A stretch of DNA of 64,000 nucleotides from Brevibacillus invocatus (GCF_003710915.1 NZ_RHHR01000014.1:1-64000), one strand, 5' to 3'. Shown: positions 1 through 8,798, counted from the stretch's first letter. Numbers and translations are program-made. The notes: a model not told the origin generated them from the sequence alone.

Positions 1-212
1 GTTGGAATCCGTTCTACGATTCGAGCGACCAAAGAATACAGCATAGCAGCATAATTCAACTCAGTAGGAGCTCCATAGATCGACTTTTTGGAGATAACAC
101 AAAGAATCGGATCGATGTCAAGGGTGGAAAAAATCGCTCCAAATCGTTTGGGAGGTTCTAAATCGAATAATTCTTGTATATCAAACAGGCTTCCTTGTCT
201 TATAATGGACAT
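1..212 (-). CDS. Transposase, N-terminal fragment (runs off the left edge)
   Basis: This leftward reading frame starts at the ATG at 212-210 behind a good ribosome site (GGAGGTGACTCCC) and is open to the window edge, giving about 70 residues. It begins MSIIRQGSLFDIQELFDLEP and continues with the 'GAPTELNYAAM...ARIVERIP' stretch that I recognise from Brevibacillus/Paenibacillus DDE transposases with a DUF772-type N-terminal domain (IS5/IS1182-like). The catalytic DDE part would lie outside the window, so I cannot say whether the element is intact. The family call is from memory of the N-terminus; the ISfinder family is uncertain. Confidence 0.7.
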   Translation of the reverse strand, partial: MSIIRQGSLFDIQELFDLEPPKRFGAIFSTLDIDPILCVISKKSIYGAPTELNYAAMLYSLVARIVERIP

Positions 213-340
213 TGGGAGTCACCTCCAGTTCTCATAAGTTTTGGTTGCACTTAACTTATTAGAGATTTGGGGAGGTACTCCTTTTTCTATGCTCAAAAAA
301 CCTTGAGCCCGTAGGGCTCTAATTTATGAAATTGATTCAC
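1..340. mobile_element. Probable right end of an insertion sequence
   Basis: The leftward transposase start at 212 and about 130 bp of AT-rich sequence after it should include the outer end of the element. I cannot identify the terminal inverted repeat because the opposite end is outside the window, so the boundary near 340 is only an estimate. It is placed before the ribosome site of the next small gene. Confidence 0.35.
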
Positions 341-471
341 TTAGTTAAACATAAATCCTGCTGGTAAATCCAGAGAATATGACAAAGTTTAGGACATAGA
401 ATTGGACAGGGAGCCGAGGGGCAAGATAAGGAAGAATGGATGTTGCACACACGCTCAATAGGAGGGAGGTC

Positions 472-642
472 ATGAGAAAGAAGATGGATAAGGATCAGAA
501 CAAGGAAATGATTGAACTCCCGCAAATTCATATTCCGGATGAGATCAGACAAGTAGATTCCCCTGAAATCGGGGATCATACTCCACACCCTGATACAGGC
601 GATAGTCCAAATGCCTCATACGGAACCGATGATTTCATGTGA
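472..642 (+). CDS. Small acidic protein of unknown function (56 aa)
   Basis: The chosen start is the ATG at 472, because AGGAGG at 460-465 sits six bases upstream; an earlier in-frame ATG at 436 has no ribosome site. The product begins MRKKMDKDQNKEMIELPQIH and is hydrophilic, acidic and rich in Pro, Asp and Gly, with no membrane segment, Cys or recognisable domain. It lies between the insertion sequence end and cheY. I do not recognise it. It could be a real short gene or a remnant next to the insertion; the strong ribosome site is the main support. Confidence 0.4.
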   Translation: MRKKMDKDQNKEMIELPQIHIPDEIRQVDSPEIGDHTPHPDTGDSPNASYGTDDFM

Positions 643-748
643 TGAACTTGTATTTCGACAAAACTAGTCATATTCTCTCGTGGACAAGCTCTTGGATTTC
701 TGGAAAATAAGATAAAGAGAGTGAGTAAAGCGAGGGGATTGAACATTC

Positions 749-1102
749 ATGGCCCGTTTGCTGATAGTTGACGACGCAGCTTTTATGAGAATGATGTTGA
801 GCGATATGGTGGATGGCCATCATGAGGTGTGTGGTGTAGCCAGTGATGGTCTGGAAGCGATCGAAAAATACAAGGAACTGAAGCCGGATATCGTGACGAT
901 GGACATCACGATGCCGAACATGCATGGAATTGATGCCATGCGTGAGATCCTGGACTTTGACCGCAATGCCAAAGTGTTGATTTGCTCTGCAATTGGTCAT
1001 CGACAAAAGGTACTAGAGGCGATGAAGACCGGAGCAAGTGACTTTGTCATCAAGCCATTTCAGAAAGAACAGATTTTGGATGCCATTGCACGACTTTTGT
1101 AG
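749..1102 (+). CDS. cheY: CheY-like single-domain response regulator
   Basis: This 117-residue protein is a receiver domain and nothing else, the usual CheY length. The acidic pocket D8-D9 is in 'LLIVDDAAF', the phosphate acceptor is D52 in 'TMDITMPN', the switch residue is S80 in 'ICSA', and the conserved lysine is K102 in 'IKPF'. Such proteins carry the phosphate signal from a histidine kinase, typically CheA, to the flagellar switch. No kinase or flagellar gene is next to it, so the partner is not known from context. A strong terminator follows at 1126-1181. The domain call is secure; the role as the chemotaxis CheY rather than another stand-alone receiver is inference. Confidence 0.85.
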   Translation: MARLLIVDDAAFMRMMLSDMVDGHHEVCGVASDGLEAIEKYKELKPDIVTMDITMPNMHGIDAMREILDFDRNAKVLICSAIGHRQKVLEAMKTGASDFVIKPFQKEQILDAIARLL

Positions 1103-1125
1103 GACTGTGTTCCCCGTTTCACGAT

Positions 1126-1181
1126 AACGCCAATCAAGCTGTCACCCGAAGAAGAGCGGGGACAGCTTGGTTGGCGTTTTT
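1126..1181 (+). terminator. Rho-independent terminator after cheY
   Basis: An 18-base arm at 1126-1143 pairs with 1161-1178 with one mismatch and is followed by a T run. It covers the first possible start of the next gene (1171), which is one reason to place that gene's start further downstream. Confidence 0.9.
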
Positions 1182-1275
1182 GCATCGACAATTCCGCAAC
1201 AGTTTCTTTAGCGATCATCCATCTTTAGGGTATAATAAAAGAACACGCAAACATGTTCGGCAAAGAGGTGAGACA

Positions 1276-2511
1276 GTGTCGCTTCAACCCAATTACTTTC
1301 AACAGTATCAACATGCAGATATGGATGAATTAGCGGATCTGATCGGAGAACTCTTGCAAAATCCGATCACGATTGAAGATGCCGACCACAAACTGATCGC
1401 CTACAGTTCTCATGGCGACAGTACAGATCCTGCCAGATGGTCCACCATCATGGGACGAAGGGTACCCGAGAAGGTATTGACCCGCCTGTGGAAGGACGGA
1501 GTATTCCAGGAGCTTTTAACGCAGGATGATCCGGTCCATATTCCAGCCAAGGACGATATTGGACTCGGGAAGCGGGTGGCCATCGCCATCAAGAGAAGCA
1601 CGGATGTACTGGGGTATATCTGGGCGCAGGAAGTCAACAGGCCGCTAACCCCTGAAGATGATGAAATATTGCGACAGGCAGCCAAAGCAGCTGTTTCGCG
1701 GTTGATTCAGCGCCAGGGAAAGAGGAAGGCTGAGGAGCAGCGCCGTACCGAATTTCTCTGGGAGCTATTGTTGGGCAATCACAGCAGCGAGGCAGCAATC
1801 AGGCAAAAGGCGGATAGTCTGCAGATGCAAATGCCATCCCACTCTTTGATCTGTATCGTGGAAGCGGCAGGTGCACGGCTCGACCAGTATCTGTACCCGC
1901 TTTTGATGCGCGATAAGCTGTATTGGGTCGTGGACGGCTCGCAAATTATTTTGCTGATTGGACTTTTGGACGGCAAAAAAGACGAGAGAGATGTGCTGCT
2001 GCGTAAAGTGGAGCAATTTCTCGCGGATTCCTTGAGCAAGCTGGTTACACATGCGAGCGAGGGCAAGGTGATTGCCGGATACGGCCGTGAGTACAAGGGC
2101 TATTCCCAGATTGTGAAAAGCTACAGGGAGGCTCTGCACGCCGTCAAGGTGAAAAAACTGTTCCCGCGTGAAACAGAAGGCATTCACGGCTATCATCAGC
2201 TGGGCATCTATCGGTATTTGTTAAAGCTGAAGCAGTGGGAGGAAGAAGAGGGGTACAAAAATGAGCGACTTGAGCGACTCAGACAATATGATCGGGACAA
2301 TCAAACAGCTATGCTGGATACCTTGGAGACGTTTCTGGACGCTGCCGGAAAGATGAACGTAACGGCCCAGTCTCTACACATCCATATCAATACCCTCAGC
2401 TATCGACTCCGAAGGATCGAGGAGATCATGCAAGTAGATCTTGAAAACATGAACCAGCGAGCAGCTTTGTATCTGGAGCTGAAAATATCAAAAATAAATC
2501 AGGAACAGTAG
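1276..2511 (+). CDS. adeR: PucR/AdeR-family transcriptional regulator, probable activator of ald
   Basis: I place the start at the GTG at 1276 behind AGAGGTGAGACA, because the longer frame begins inside the cheY terminator. The 411-residue product has a GAF-like/PucR N-terminal sensing region, a central GGDEF-like CdaR region, and at about residues 350-395 the PucR C-terminal helix-turn-helix with the typical 'HINTLSYRLRRI' stretch. In Bacillus subtilis the PucR-type regulator AdeR lies upstream of alanine dehydrogenase and activates it; the same order and direction are seen here, with ald starting 128 bp downstream. The family is clear from the C-terminus. The AdeR assignment rests on context. 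Confidence 0.8.
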   Translation: MSLQPNYFQQYQHADMDELADLIGELLQNPITIEDADHKLIAYSSHGDSTDPARWSTIMGRRVPEKVLTRLWKDGVFQELLTQDDPVHIPAKDDIGLGKRVAIAIKRSTDVLGYIWAQEVNRPLTPEDDEILRQAAKAAVSRLIQRQGKRKAEEQRRTEFLWELLLGNHSSEAAIRQKADSLQMQMPSHSLICIVEAAGARLDQYLYPLLMRDKLYWVVDGSQIILLIGLLDGKKDERDVLLRKVEQFLADSLSKLVTHASEGKVIAGYGREYKGYSQIVKSYREALHAVKVKKLFPRETEGIHGYHQLGIYRYLLKLKQWEEEEGYKNERLERLRQYDRDNQTAMLDTLETFLDAAGKMNVTAQSLHIHINTLSYRLRRIEEIMQVDLENMNQRAALYLELKISKINQEQ

Positions 2512-2515
2512 TTCG

Positions 2516-2594
2516 TTTGTGAATATCCACAAAGAGCAGAACATCAAGATTAAGGGAATCTCCAAGGAAATCCGCTCTAAAATCGCTGTACAAT
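2516..2594 (+). promoter_or_regulatory. Candidate activator site and promoter of ald
   Basis: A perfect inverted repeat TTTGTG-N6-CACAAA lies at 2516-2533, and a good -10 box TACAAT at 2589-2594 has no recognisable -35 box. An activator-dependent promoter would look like this, which fits the upstream AdeR-like gene. That the repeat is the AdeR operator is inference. Confidence 0.4.
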
Positions 2595-2639
2595 GTTAAT
2601 AATCATTTAATACGGCATTTCCAAGGAGGACTACCTATC

Positions 2640-3764
2640 ATGATCGTCGGAGTACCGAAGGAAATAAAAAACAATGAAAATCGCGTTGCCATCACTCCAG
2701 CAGGCGTTGCTGCTTTTGTACAAAACGGGCATTCCGTTCGCATCGAGAACAATGCGGGATTAGGTAGTGGCTTTACCAATGAAGACTACGCAGCTCAGGG
2801 TGCACAGATTGTAGATACTGCGGCAGAGGCTTGGGCAGTTGACATGGTGATGAAAGTGAAAGAACCTCTCCCTGCTGAATATAGCTATTTCCGTGAAGAC
2901 CTGATTCTGTTCACGTATCTGCACCTGGCTCCAGAGCCTGAATTGACCCGCGCTCTGATGGAGAAAAAGGTTATCGCGATCGCATATGAAACCATCCAGC
3001 TCGACAATGGCGCTCTTCCGCTCCTGATGCCAATGTCCGAAGTAGCAGGCCGCATGTCCGTACAGATCGGCGCACAATTCCTGGAGAAACAATACGGCGG
3101 CAAAGGTGTACTGCTCGGTGGCGTACCTGGCGTGCCAAAAGGTGAAGTTGTCGTAATCGGCGGCGGGATCGTCGGAACCAACGCTGCGAAAATGGCAGTA
3201 GGCTTGGGAGCCAATGTGACCATCATCGACGTCAATGCAGATCGCTTGCGTCAGCTGGACGATTTGTTCCAAGGCCGCGTACAGACACTGATCTCCAACT
3301 CCTTCAACATCGCCAACGCTGTGAAAAAGGCTGACCTGCTGATTGGAGCTGTTCTGATCCCAGGTGCCCGCGCGCCACGTCTGGTGACGGAAGAAATGGT
3401 TAAAAATATGACACCTGGTTCCGTGATCGTTGACGTTGCCATCGACCAAGGCGGTTCGATTGAAACCATCGATCGCATCACCACTCATGACAACCCTACC
3501 TACGAAAAACACGGTGTAATCCATTACGCGGTAGCGAATATGCCTGGTGCTGTAGCGCGCACATCGACTTTGGCACTGACGAATGTAACCGTGCCTTATG
3601 CGGTTCAACTGGCGAACAAGGGCTATGCGCAAGCGATTCGTGATAATAAACAACTGGCAAAAGGCGTAAATGTCATCGACGGAAAAGTGAGCTACAAAGC
3701 TGTAGCGGATGCCCACAACCTGCCTTACGCTTCTGTGGAAGAAGTCCTGCTGGTGAAAAACTAA
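2640..3764 (+). CDS. ald: Alanine dehydrogenase
   Basis: The enzyme interconverts L-alanine and pyruvate with NAD and ammonia; in spore formers it feeds alanine nitrogen into metabolism during sporulation. At 374 residues it has the normal family length. It opens '[20 protein letters not shown]' like known Ald proteins. The substrate-site lysine (K72/K74 in 'MKVKEP') and catalytic His95 in 'YLHLAPEPE' are present, and the NAD-binding '[10 protein letters not shown]' lies near residue 175. A strong ribosome site (AAGGAGGACTACCTATC) precedes the ATG. It is a single gene between the AdeR-like regulator and a terminator. Confidence 0.95.
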   Translation: MIVGVPKEIKNNENRVAITPAGVAAFVQNGHSVRIENNAGLGSGFTNEDYAAQGAQIVDTAAEAWAVDMVMKVKEPLPAEYSYFREDLILFTYLHLAPEPELTRALMEKKVIAIAYETIQLDNGALPLLMPMSEVAGRMSVQIGAQFLEKQYGGKGVLLGGVPGVPKGEVVVIGGGIVGTNAAKMAVGLGANVTIIDVNADRLRQLDDLFQGRVQTLISNSFNIANAVKKADLLIGAVLIPGARAPRLVTEEMVKNMTPGSVIVDVAIDQGGSIETIDRITTHDNPTYEKHGVIHYAVANMPGAVARTSTLALTNVTVPYAVQLANKGYAQAIRDNKQLAKGVNVIDGKVSYKAVADAHNLPYASVEEVLLVKN

Positions 3765-3774
3765 GGAATAAATA

Positions 3775-3811
3775 AACGGCTTGCCTCTCTACTCAGAGGC
3801 AGGCCGTTTTT
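3775..3811 (+). terminator. Rho-independent terminator after ald
   Basis: The arms AACGGCTTGCCTCT and AGAGGCAGGCCGTT pair with one mismatch around a short loop and are followed by TTTTT. Confidence 0.9.
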
Positions 3812-3819
3812 GCATGCGC

Positions 3820-4406
3820 TCAGGGCAAGAGCGTTTCAGGGTAATCATACCATTTCAATTTCATCTTGCCGGAATCACTTAAATAGACGAGGACATTCAC
3901 TTCAGCTAAGGCGTCCTTTTTGGGAACATTGCCAAGCGCTACATAAAATCCCAGCAGGGAGACAAATGGCAATAAAATGCCTGAGGTAACACCCAAAGGG
4001 GCAATCCCACCGTTCGCCGCAATGACACAAAATATCACCAGCACGAGGGCAACGACCCACTCGGGCGTGCGCTGCAGATAGTTCACATTCGTCCAGGTTT
4101 GCGTGTCGATCAAATGAACGAGTGCCATCATGTACAGGCAAAAGAGAATGGGAATGATCAGCAGATTCCCGACAAACTTGTTGGTCGAACGCCTGATCCA
4201 GGTATACAAGGATTCTTGTTGGAGCTGCTTATTGATGAAATAAAGAATGCACACCCACCCCACAAAGGGAATAGCTGCAATCAGGATACTCAGCCACGCA
4301 TCTCGCCCAGCTTTGCTTAACAGCAAGGGAATGACAGTAACGTGATTGGTGAAGCCAATAGTGAGCATGATCATCATAATGGTTTGGCCGATGCCAATTT
4401 TTCCAT
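3820..4406 (-). pseudogene. Decayed GerAB/GerXB-like spore germination permease
   Basis: The leftward frame shows the first part of a GerAB-type amino-acid-permease-fold germinant receptor subunit ('KIGIGQTIMMIMLTIGF', then several hydrophobic helices up to 'LLPFVSLLGFYVALG'). Family members run to about 365 residues; here homology stops after about 160 and a short unrelated tail runs to a stop at 3820, right beside the ald terminator. The 5' end also looks broken: an ATG GAA at 4406-4401 leads into an A5 run that shifts out of the frame, and adding one A would give MEKIGIGQ. No usable start sits behind the AAGGAG at 4457-4464. I therefore call it a pseudogene; a short functional product is unlikely. 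Confidence 0.65.
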
Positions 4407-4518
4407 CTAGGATTTGCCTGTTGAATTGGAAATATGTATCACGGATAAAGGTTACTCTCCTTTCGAAAGTGTGGTATCCTACTGTGAAGGAGAAACGGAG
4501 TAAGGAGTGCAGCCTACG

Positions 4519-5610
4519 ATGTATCAACTAGTGCGAAAATATCTCTTCCAGCAGGACCCGGAAGAGATTCATGAAAAGACGATTCACGCATTGAAGCTGG
4601 CGGAAGAATCCGCAGTGGGCAAGCGTCTGTTGAAAATGATGTACGGAATAAAAAACGAGCGTTTGGAAACACAACTGTGGGGACTTACCTTTCCCAATCC
4701 AGTCGGACTGGCTGCTGGTTTTGATAAAAATGCAGAAGTATACCATGCTTTGGCAGCGATGGGCTTTGGCTTTGTCGAGATTGGAACGGTGACCCCGCAA
4801 GGACAGCCGGGCAATCCCAAGCCGAGACTATTTCGTCTGTCCGAACATCAAGCCGTGATCAATCGCATGGGCTTTAACAACTACGGAGCCTACCTGGCTG
4901 GCAAGAACCTGATCGATTATGCCTATTCGGATGCTCCTATCGGAATCAACATAGGCAAGAATAAAACAACGCCGAACGAAGAGGCAGCCAGTGATTACAG
5001 CAAATGCCTGGACATGCTGTATTCCTACGGACATTATGTTGTGATCAATATCAGTTCGCCCAATACACCTAATCTGCGTGATCTGCAGGAAACCCAGAGC
5101 TTGCGGGTACTCATTCGCGCTGTTCGGGAAAAGGCTGCTGAGCTGGAAATGCGCGGGGCAAAGCAAAAGCCGATTCTCTTGAAGGTCGCGCCTGACATGT
5201 CGGACGAGCAGATGCATGATGTCATCCATGCGGCTGTCGAGGAAGGAATTTCTGGCATTATTGCAACCAACACCACCCTCTCCAGAGAAGCCGTCCAGAA
5301 TCACCCTCGCGCAGAAGAAATGGGTGGATTGAGCGGCAAGCCATTGACCGAACGATCGACGGAATGGGTGCGGGAAATCTATCAGGAAGTAGGAGACAAG
5401 GTCCCTGTAGTTGGGGTTGGTGGAATCTTTACAGGCGAGGACGCATACCAAAAAATACGTGCTGGTGCAAGCCTTGTTCAGGTCTATACCGGAATGATCT
5501 ACCAAGGTCCCGGGATCGCCAAGCAGATCAACAAAAAGCTGCTGGAACTGATGGCAAAGGACGGATTTAGCCACATTCGTGAAGCAGTAGGTGTAGACGC
5601 TCGAAAATAA
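4519..5610 (+). CDS. pyrD: Dihydroorotate dehydrogenase (quinone), class 2
   Basis: The enzyme oxidises dihydroorotate to orotate in pyrimidine synthesis and passes electrons to membrane quinone. The ATG at 4519 is preferred over the in-frame GTG at 4507 because AAGGAG (4502-4507) overlaps the latter. The product is 363 residues. Class 2 features are the N-terminal helical extension ('MYQLVRKYLFQQDPEEIHEK'), the FMN motif 'GLAAGFDKNAEVY' and 'INISSPNTPNL' with the serine base of class 2 enzymes. Bacillus subtilis instead uses a class 1B enzyme inside the pyr operon; here the gene stands alone with its own terminator. No neighbour belongs to pyrimidine synthesis. Confidence 0.95.
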   Translation: MYQLVRKYLFQQDPEEIHEKTIHALKLAEESAVGKRLLKMMYGIKNERLETQLWGLTFPNPVGLAAGFDKNAEVYHALAAMGFGFVEIGTVTPQGQPGNPKPRLFRLSEHQAVINRMGFNNYGAYLAGKNLIDYAYSDAPIGINIGKNKTTPNEEAASDYSKCLDMLYSYGHYVVINISSPNTPNLRDLQETQSLRVLIRAVREKAAELEMRGAKQKPILLKVAPDMSDEQMHDVIHAAVEEGISGIIATNTTLSREAVQNHPRAEEMGGLSGKPLTERSTEWVREIYQEVGDKVPVVGVGGIFTGEDAYQKIRAGASLVQVYTGMIYQGPGIAKQINKKLLELMAKDGFSHIREAVGVDARK

Positions 5611-5619
5611 TGGTGCCGC

Positions 5620-5650
5620 AAACCGATGATGAATGCGATCATCGGTTTTG
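5620..5650 (+). terminator. Rho-independent terminator after pyrD
   Basis: The arms AAACCGATGAT and ATCATCGGTTT pair perfectly around a 7-base loop and are followed by TTTG TTT. Confidence 0.85.
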
Positions 5651-5714
5651 TTTCCCTTCTTTATCTTTTGAAGAGGGTAGGCGTATAATGAAGATGGACG
5701 AGTACGAATGCGTC

Positions 5715-5940
5715 CAACAACTTGATACGGTTGGCATTAGGTGCCTTTATGTGCAAACGCATAAAGGGTAACAGGGAATCGGGTGAAAGTCCCGAGCGGT
5801 CCCGCCACTGTAACCAGGGAGCTCTCTTTGAACGTATTCCACTCATCCACGTGATGGGGAAGGAGAAAGAGCGCCATGATCTGGAAGCCAGGAGACCTAC
5901 CTAGCTGCCCCACCCAGATACCTTCGCGGAAAGGAGAGGT
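5715..5940 (+). promoter_or_regulatory. Cobalamin (adenosylcobalamin) riboswitch
   Basis: The aptamer core is unmistakable: 'GGGAATCGGGTGAAAGTCCC' at 5774-5793, then 'GCGGTCCCGCCACTGTAACC' and the B12-box-like 'GCCAGGAGACCTACC' near 5887-5901. The family binds cobalamin and shuts off downstream cobalt-uptake or B12 genes. It lies directly upstream of cbiMNQO. The expression platform is the hairpin at 5993-6020. Confidence 0.95.
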
Positions 5941-5992
5941 GAGTAAGGGACAATTCGACTTGTCAAAAGGTCGATTGTTTGTTTGCACACAA

Positions 5993-6020
5993 CCCATCCG
6001 TCAACTGGATGGGATTTTTT
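5993..6020 (+). terminator. Riboswitch terminator hairpin
   Basis: CCCATCC and GGATGGG (5993-5999 and 6007-6013) form a 7-bp stem followed by ATTTTTT, about 40 bases before the cbiM ribosome site. The position between aptamer and gene marks it as the off-state terminator. Confidence 0.8.
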
Positions 6021-6060
6021 GGTTTTCGGAGAAAGAAAACGGTTGAGGAGGAATGCGTGA

Positions 6061-6831
6061 ATGAACGGGAAACGCTCAAGATTCATGTCTAGCGCTTTGC
6101 TAGTCGCTGGTTTTGTCATGTACTTTCTGATGAATGAGCCGCAGACTACACATGCCATGCATATCATGGAAGGGTTTTTGCCCATCCCCTGGGCAATATT
6201 TTGGTGGGTTGTCTTCTTGCCATTTTTTATTCTGGGTTTGCGTTCAATCAACAAGATCGTCAAGGACCATCCTCAGATGAAGCTACTTTTGGGGGTAGCC
6301 GGTGCGTTCGCTTTTGTTCTGTCTGCGCTGAAGATTCCCTCCGTCACGGGCAGCAGCTCGCACCCCACAGGAACAGGGCTGGGTGCTGTCCTGTTCGGTC
6401 CGTTGGCGATGTCTGTGCTGGGGAGCCTCGTATTGTTCTTCCAGGCATTGCTTTTGGCGCATGGTGGCTTGACAACGCTTGGAGCCAATGCTGTATCGAT
6501 GGCGGTAGTAGGACCGTTGGTGGCATATGGTGTCTATCGCTTGATTACAGGTGCCAACGGTGGACAACGAGTCGCAATCTTTGCCGCCGCATCCTTGGCG
6601 AATTTGTCTACCTATCTCGTCACTTCATTCCAGCTGGCTCTTGCATTTCCAGCCGAAACAGGCGGCGTGCTTGCTTCCCTCGCCAAATTCGCTGGCATTT
6701 TCGCTGTGACGCAAATTCCTTTGGCGATCAGTGAGGGGTTGCTGACGGTTCTCGTATGGAACTGGCTGCAGGCTTACAATGCCAAGGAACTGGTACAATT
6801 ACGCTTGCTGAAACGGGAGGAATCGTTGTGA
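6061..6831 (+). CDS. cbiM: Cobalt ECF transporter substrate-capture subunit CbiM
   Basis: CbiM is the membrane S-component that binds Co(II) for uptake. The 256-residue protein has an N-terminal signal/anchor segment, then '[11 protein letters not shown]' (residues 31-41), whose Met-His after processing is the conserved N-terminal metal-binding start of the CbiM/NikM family. About six further hydrophobic helices follow, with the family's '[11 protein letters not shown]' and '[14 protein letters not shown]' loops. The ribosome site GAGGAGG precedes the ATG. Cobalt specificity is inferred from the cobalamin riboswitch upstream and the adjoining cbiN. Confidence 0.95.
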   Translation: MNGKRSRFMSSALLVAGFVMYFLMNEPQTTHAMHIMEGFLPIPWAIFWWVVFLPFFILGLRSINKIVKDHPQMKLLLGVAGAFAFVLSALKIPSVTGSSSHPTGTGLGAVLFGPLAMSVLGSLVLFFQALLLAHGGLTTLGANAVSMAVVGPLVAYGVYRLITGANGGQRVAIFAAASLANLSTYLVTSFQLALAFPAETGGVLASLAKFAGIFAVTQIPLAISEGLLTVLVWNWLQAYNAKELVQLRLLKREESL

Positions 6832-7112
6832 AAAAAGGCATGAATTGGCTGTTGCTCTTGGGAGTTGTCATATTGGCGATCGTCCCGCTGTTGCTGGTGC
6901 AGGATTCCGAGTTTGGAGGAGCAGATGGGGCAGCGGAGGAAGCAATCACAGAAATCGCTCCTGCTTACGAGCCGTGGTTCCAGCCGCTTTTGGAGCCGCC
7001 GGGCGGGGAGACGGAGAGCTTGCTGTTTGCCGTTCAGGCTGCTGTCGGAGCAGGCGTGATCGGTTATGCTGTAGGCTTGTACAAAGGTCGGTTGGATAGA
7101 CAGAAAAGATGA
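6828..7112 (+). CDS. cbiN: Cobalt ECF transporter accessory subunit CbiN
   Basis: The start is the GTG at 6828, overlapping the cbiM stop and seven bases after GGGAGG; longer frames run inside cbiM. The 94-residue product has two membrane helices (residues 5-23 and about 63-85) around an acidic outside loop with '[31 protein letters not shown]', shown here as the family's Tyr/Pro-rich segment. CbiN helps load CbiM with cobalt and distinguishes cobalt systems from nickel systems that use NikN or NikL. Its place between cbiM and cbiQ is the standard order. Confidence 0.92.
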   Translation: MKKGMNWLLLLGVVILAIVPLLLVQDSEFGGADGAAEEAITEIAPAYEPWFQPLLEPPGGETESLLFAVQAAVGAGVIGYAVGLYKGRLDRQKR

Positions 7113-7912
7113 AGTGGCAGCAGCTCGATACGTTAGCCTATCAAAATCGGCTGCGTCATCTATCGCCTGTGCACAAGCTGTTGTTAGGTATCATTCTACT
7201 TGTTCTCGTCATAGCTGGACATAGGCTCGTGCAGGTGTTGGTCTTTTTCTGGATGGGGTTGTGGGTGGTAGGTTACGCCCGCATCCCCATGCGTCATTAT
7301 CTCCTGTTTTTGCTGTTGCCATTTAGCTTTTTTGCAGCTGGACTTCCCGCTCTGCTTATTGATGTCAGTCGTGCACCGGATCCCTTCGACGCTAGTGGAT
7401 TCGTCTTATGGTGGCAGGCAGGAGGTTATCTCTTTACCGTCTCTGTGTCTTCGCTGCAGCGGGTACTGGATCTCTTTTGCCGGACAATGTCGAGTCTTGC
7501 GGTCTTTTCGTTTATTCTGTTTACCGTACCATTTTCCGAAATCCTGCAGGTGCTGCGCAAGGCGAGAGTGCCAGCATTGGTGATTGATTTGTTGATGGTC
7601 ATGTACCGCTTCATCTTTGTTCTGCTGAGTCTCTCGATGCAGCTATGGGTGGCTCAGCGCTCGCGAGGCGGTCATCAGGGTTTTCGGGCTAGCTTGAAAG
7701 ACGTGGGCCAATTGGCAGCACAGCTTTTTGCGCGTTCCATGCGCCACTATGAGCGGCTGTATCAGGGGATGGCCGCGAGAGGAATGACCGAACACTTTCA
7801 GGTGCAAGGCATCGTGACGCATAGCCGTTCTCGTCGCTATGAATGGGAGTCGTACCTAGGCTGTCTTGTACTGATACTGCTGGAGCTGTGGATAGGGGGA
7901 TTGCGCTTGTGA
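7109..7912 (+). CDS. cbiQ: Cobalt ECF transporter transmembrane T-component CbiQ
   Basis: The 267-residue membrane protein couples the ATPase to the S-component. It has about five hydrophobic helices and the cytoplasmic Ala-Arg-Gly signatures of T-components in the C-terminal half: 'QRSRGGHQGFRA' and 'QGMAARGM'. The first ATG overlaps the cbiN stop (ATGA), which implies coupled translation. Confidence 0.92.
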   Translation: MKWQQLDTLAYQNRLRHLSPVHKLLLGIILLVLVIAGHRLVQVLVFFWMGLWVVGYARIPMRHYLLFLLLPFSFFAAGLPALLIDVSRAPDPFDASGFVLWWQAGGYLFTVSVSSLQRVLDLFCRTMSSLAVFSFILFTVPFSEILQVLRKARVPALVIDLLMVMYRFIFVLLSLSMQLWVAQRSRGGHQGFRASLKDVGQLAAQLFARSMRHYERLYQGMAARGMTEHFQVQGIVTHSRSRRYEWESYLGCLVLILLELWIGGLRL

Positions 7913-8754
7913 CGACGAATTTGCTGGAATTTAAAGATGTGCAGTACACCTATCCAGGAGGAAAAGCGCCTGTTTTGCGCGGCGTATCTCTGGGGATTCC
8001 GGAAGGGAAGAAGTGCGTCTTGCTTGGACGCAACGGCTGCGGAAAATCTACCTTGTTTCTGCACGGAAATGGTATTTTTCAACCCCAGCAAGGACAAGTT
8101 TTTTGGAGAGGACAGCCTTTTGTCTACAAGCGCTCTTTTTTGCAGGAGATGACGAAAAAAGTGGGCTTGGTATTTCAGGACCCGGAGCATCAGCTGATTG
8201 CAAGCACAGTATCGGAGGATGTTTCGTACGGTTTGTTCAATCAGAAGCTGGCTCCTGAGCTGGTTCGGGAAGAAGTACACCTGATTCTGGAGCGGTTTGG
8301 ACTGCTGGCGATGGCAGATGTACCTATTCATCATCTGAGTCTGGGTCAAAAAAGACGTCTGGCTTTGGCTGGCGTCATGGTCCTGAAGCCGGAGCTCTTG
8401 CTGCTGGACGAACCTACTGCGTACCTGGACCGCTACCAAACGAAGAATCTGCTGCGTGAGCTGGATCAGATCCACGCCAACGGGACCACAGTGCTGATGG
8501 CTACTCATGATCTGGACGTTGCGTTTGAATGGGCGGAGTGGATGTGTGTCCTGGACGCGGGTCAGGCCGTTTTTCAGGGAGCGCCTGAGGAAGCGCTTGT
8601 GAAGCGGGACATGCTGGAGCGCCTGGATTTGGGCGTGCCGCTCATCGCGGAGGTGTGGGAGTCCTTGCCGCTTGACTTGAGAGAGAGCTGGGGAGGCGGA
8701 ACACCCCGGTCGCTTGGCGAACTGAGAAAGCGCATTTTACAAAAAACTGTATGA
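7909..8754 (+). CDS. cbiO: Cobalt ECF transporter ATPase CbiO
   Basis: The start is the GTG at 7909, overlapping the cbiQ stop and eight bases after AGGGGGA; the longer frame lies inside cbiQ. The 281-residue ATPase has Walker A 'GRNGCGKST', Q-loop 'VFQDPEHQL', signature 'LSLGQKRR', Walker B 'LLLLDEPTA' and the switch histidine in 'MATHDLD'. It powers cobalt uptake with CbiM, N and Q. Unusually, the last codons overlap a PhoP-box-like repeat (TTTACA at 8736) that belongs to the next transcription unit. Confidence 0.95.
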   Translation: MTTNLLEFKDVQYTYPGGKAPVLRGVSLGIPEGKKCVLLGRNGCGKSTLFLHGNGIFQPQQGQVFWRGQPFVYKRSFLQEMTKKVGLVFQDPEHQLIASTVSEDVSYGLFNQKLAPELVREEVHLILERFGLLAMADVPIHHLSLGQKRRLALAGVMVLKPELLLLDEPTAYLDRYQTKNLLRELDQIHANGTTVLMATHDLDVAFEWAEWMCVLDAGQAVFQGAPEEALVKRDMLERLDLGVPLIAEVWESLPLDLRESWGGGTPRSLGELRKRILQKTV

Positions 8755-8789
8755 GCGTCAACATTTTCTTAACATTTCCTTGATATGAT
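8736..8789 (+). promoter_or_regulatory. PhoP-box-like repeats and promoter upstream of the glycerol-phosphate gene block
   Basis: Hexamers close to TT(A/T)ACA occur with exact 11-bp phasing: TTTACA at 8736, TCAACA at 8758, TTAACA at 8769 and TTGATA at 8780; the position at 8747 is a poor match. A -10 box TATGAT lies at 8784-8789 and no normal -35 box exists. Bacillus PhoP binds such repeats and activates genes under phosphate starvation. The matches are read directly; PhoP binding is inference, supported by the phosphodiesterase and phosphatase genes downstream. Confidence 0.6.
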
Positions 8790-8798
8790 TTCTATCAA

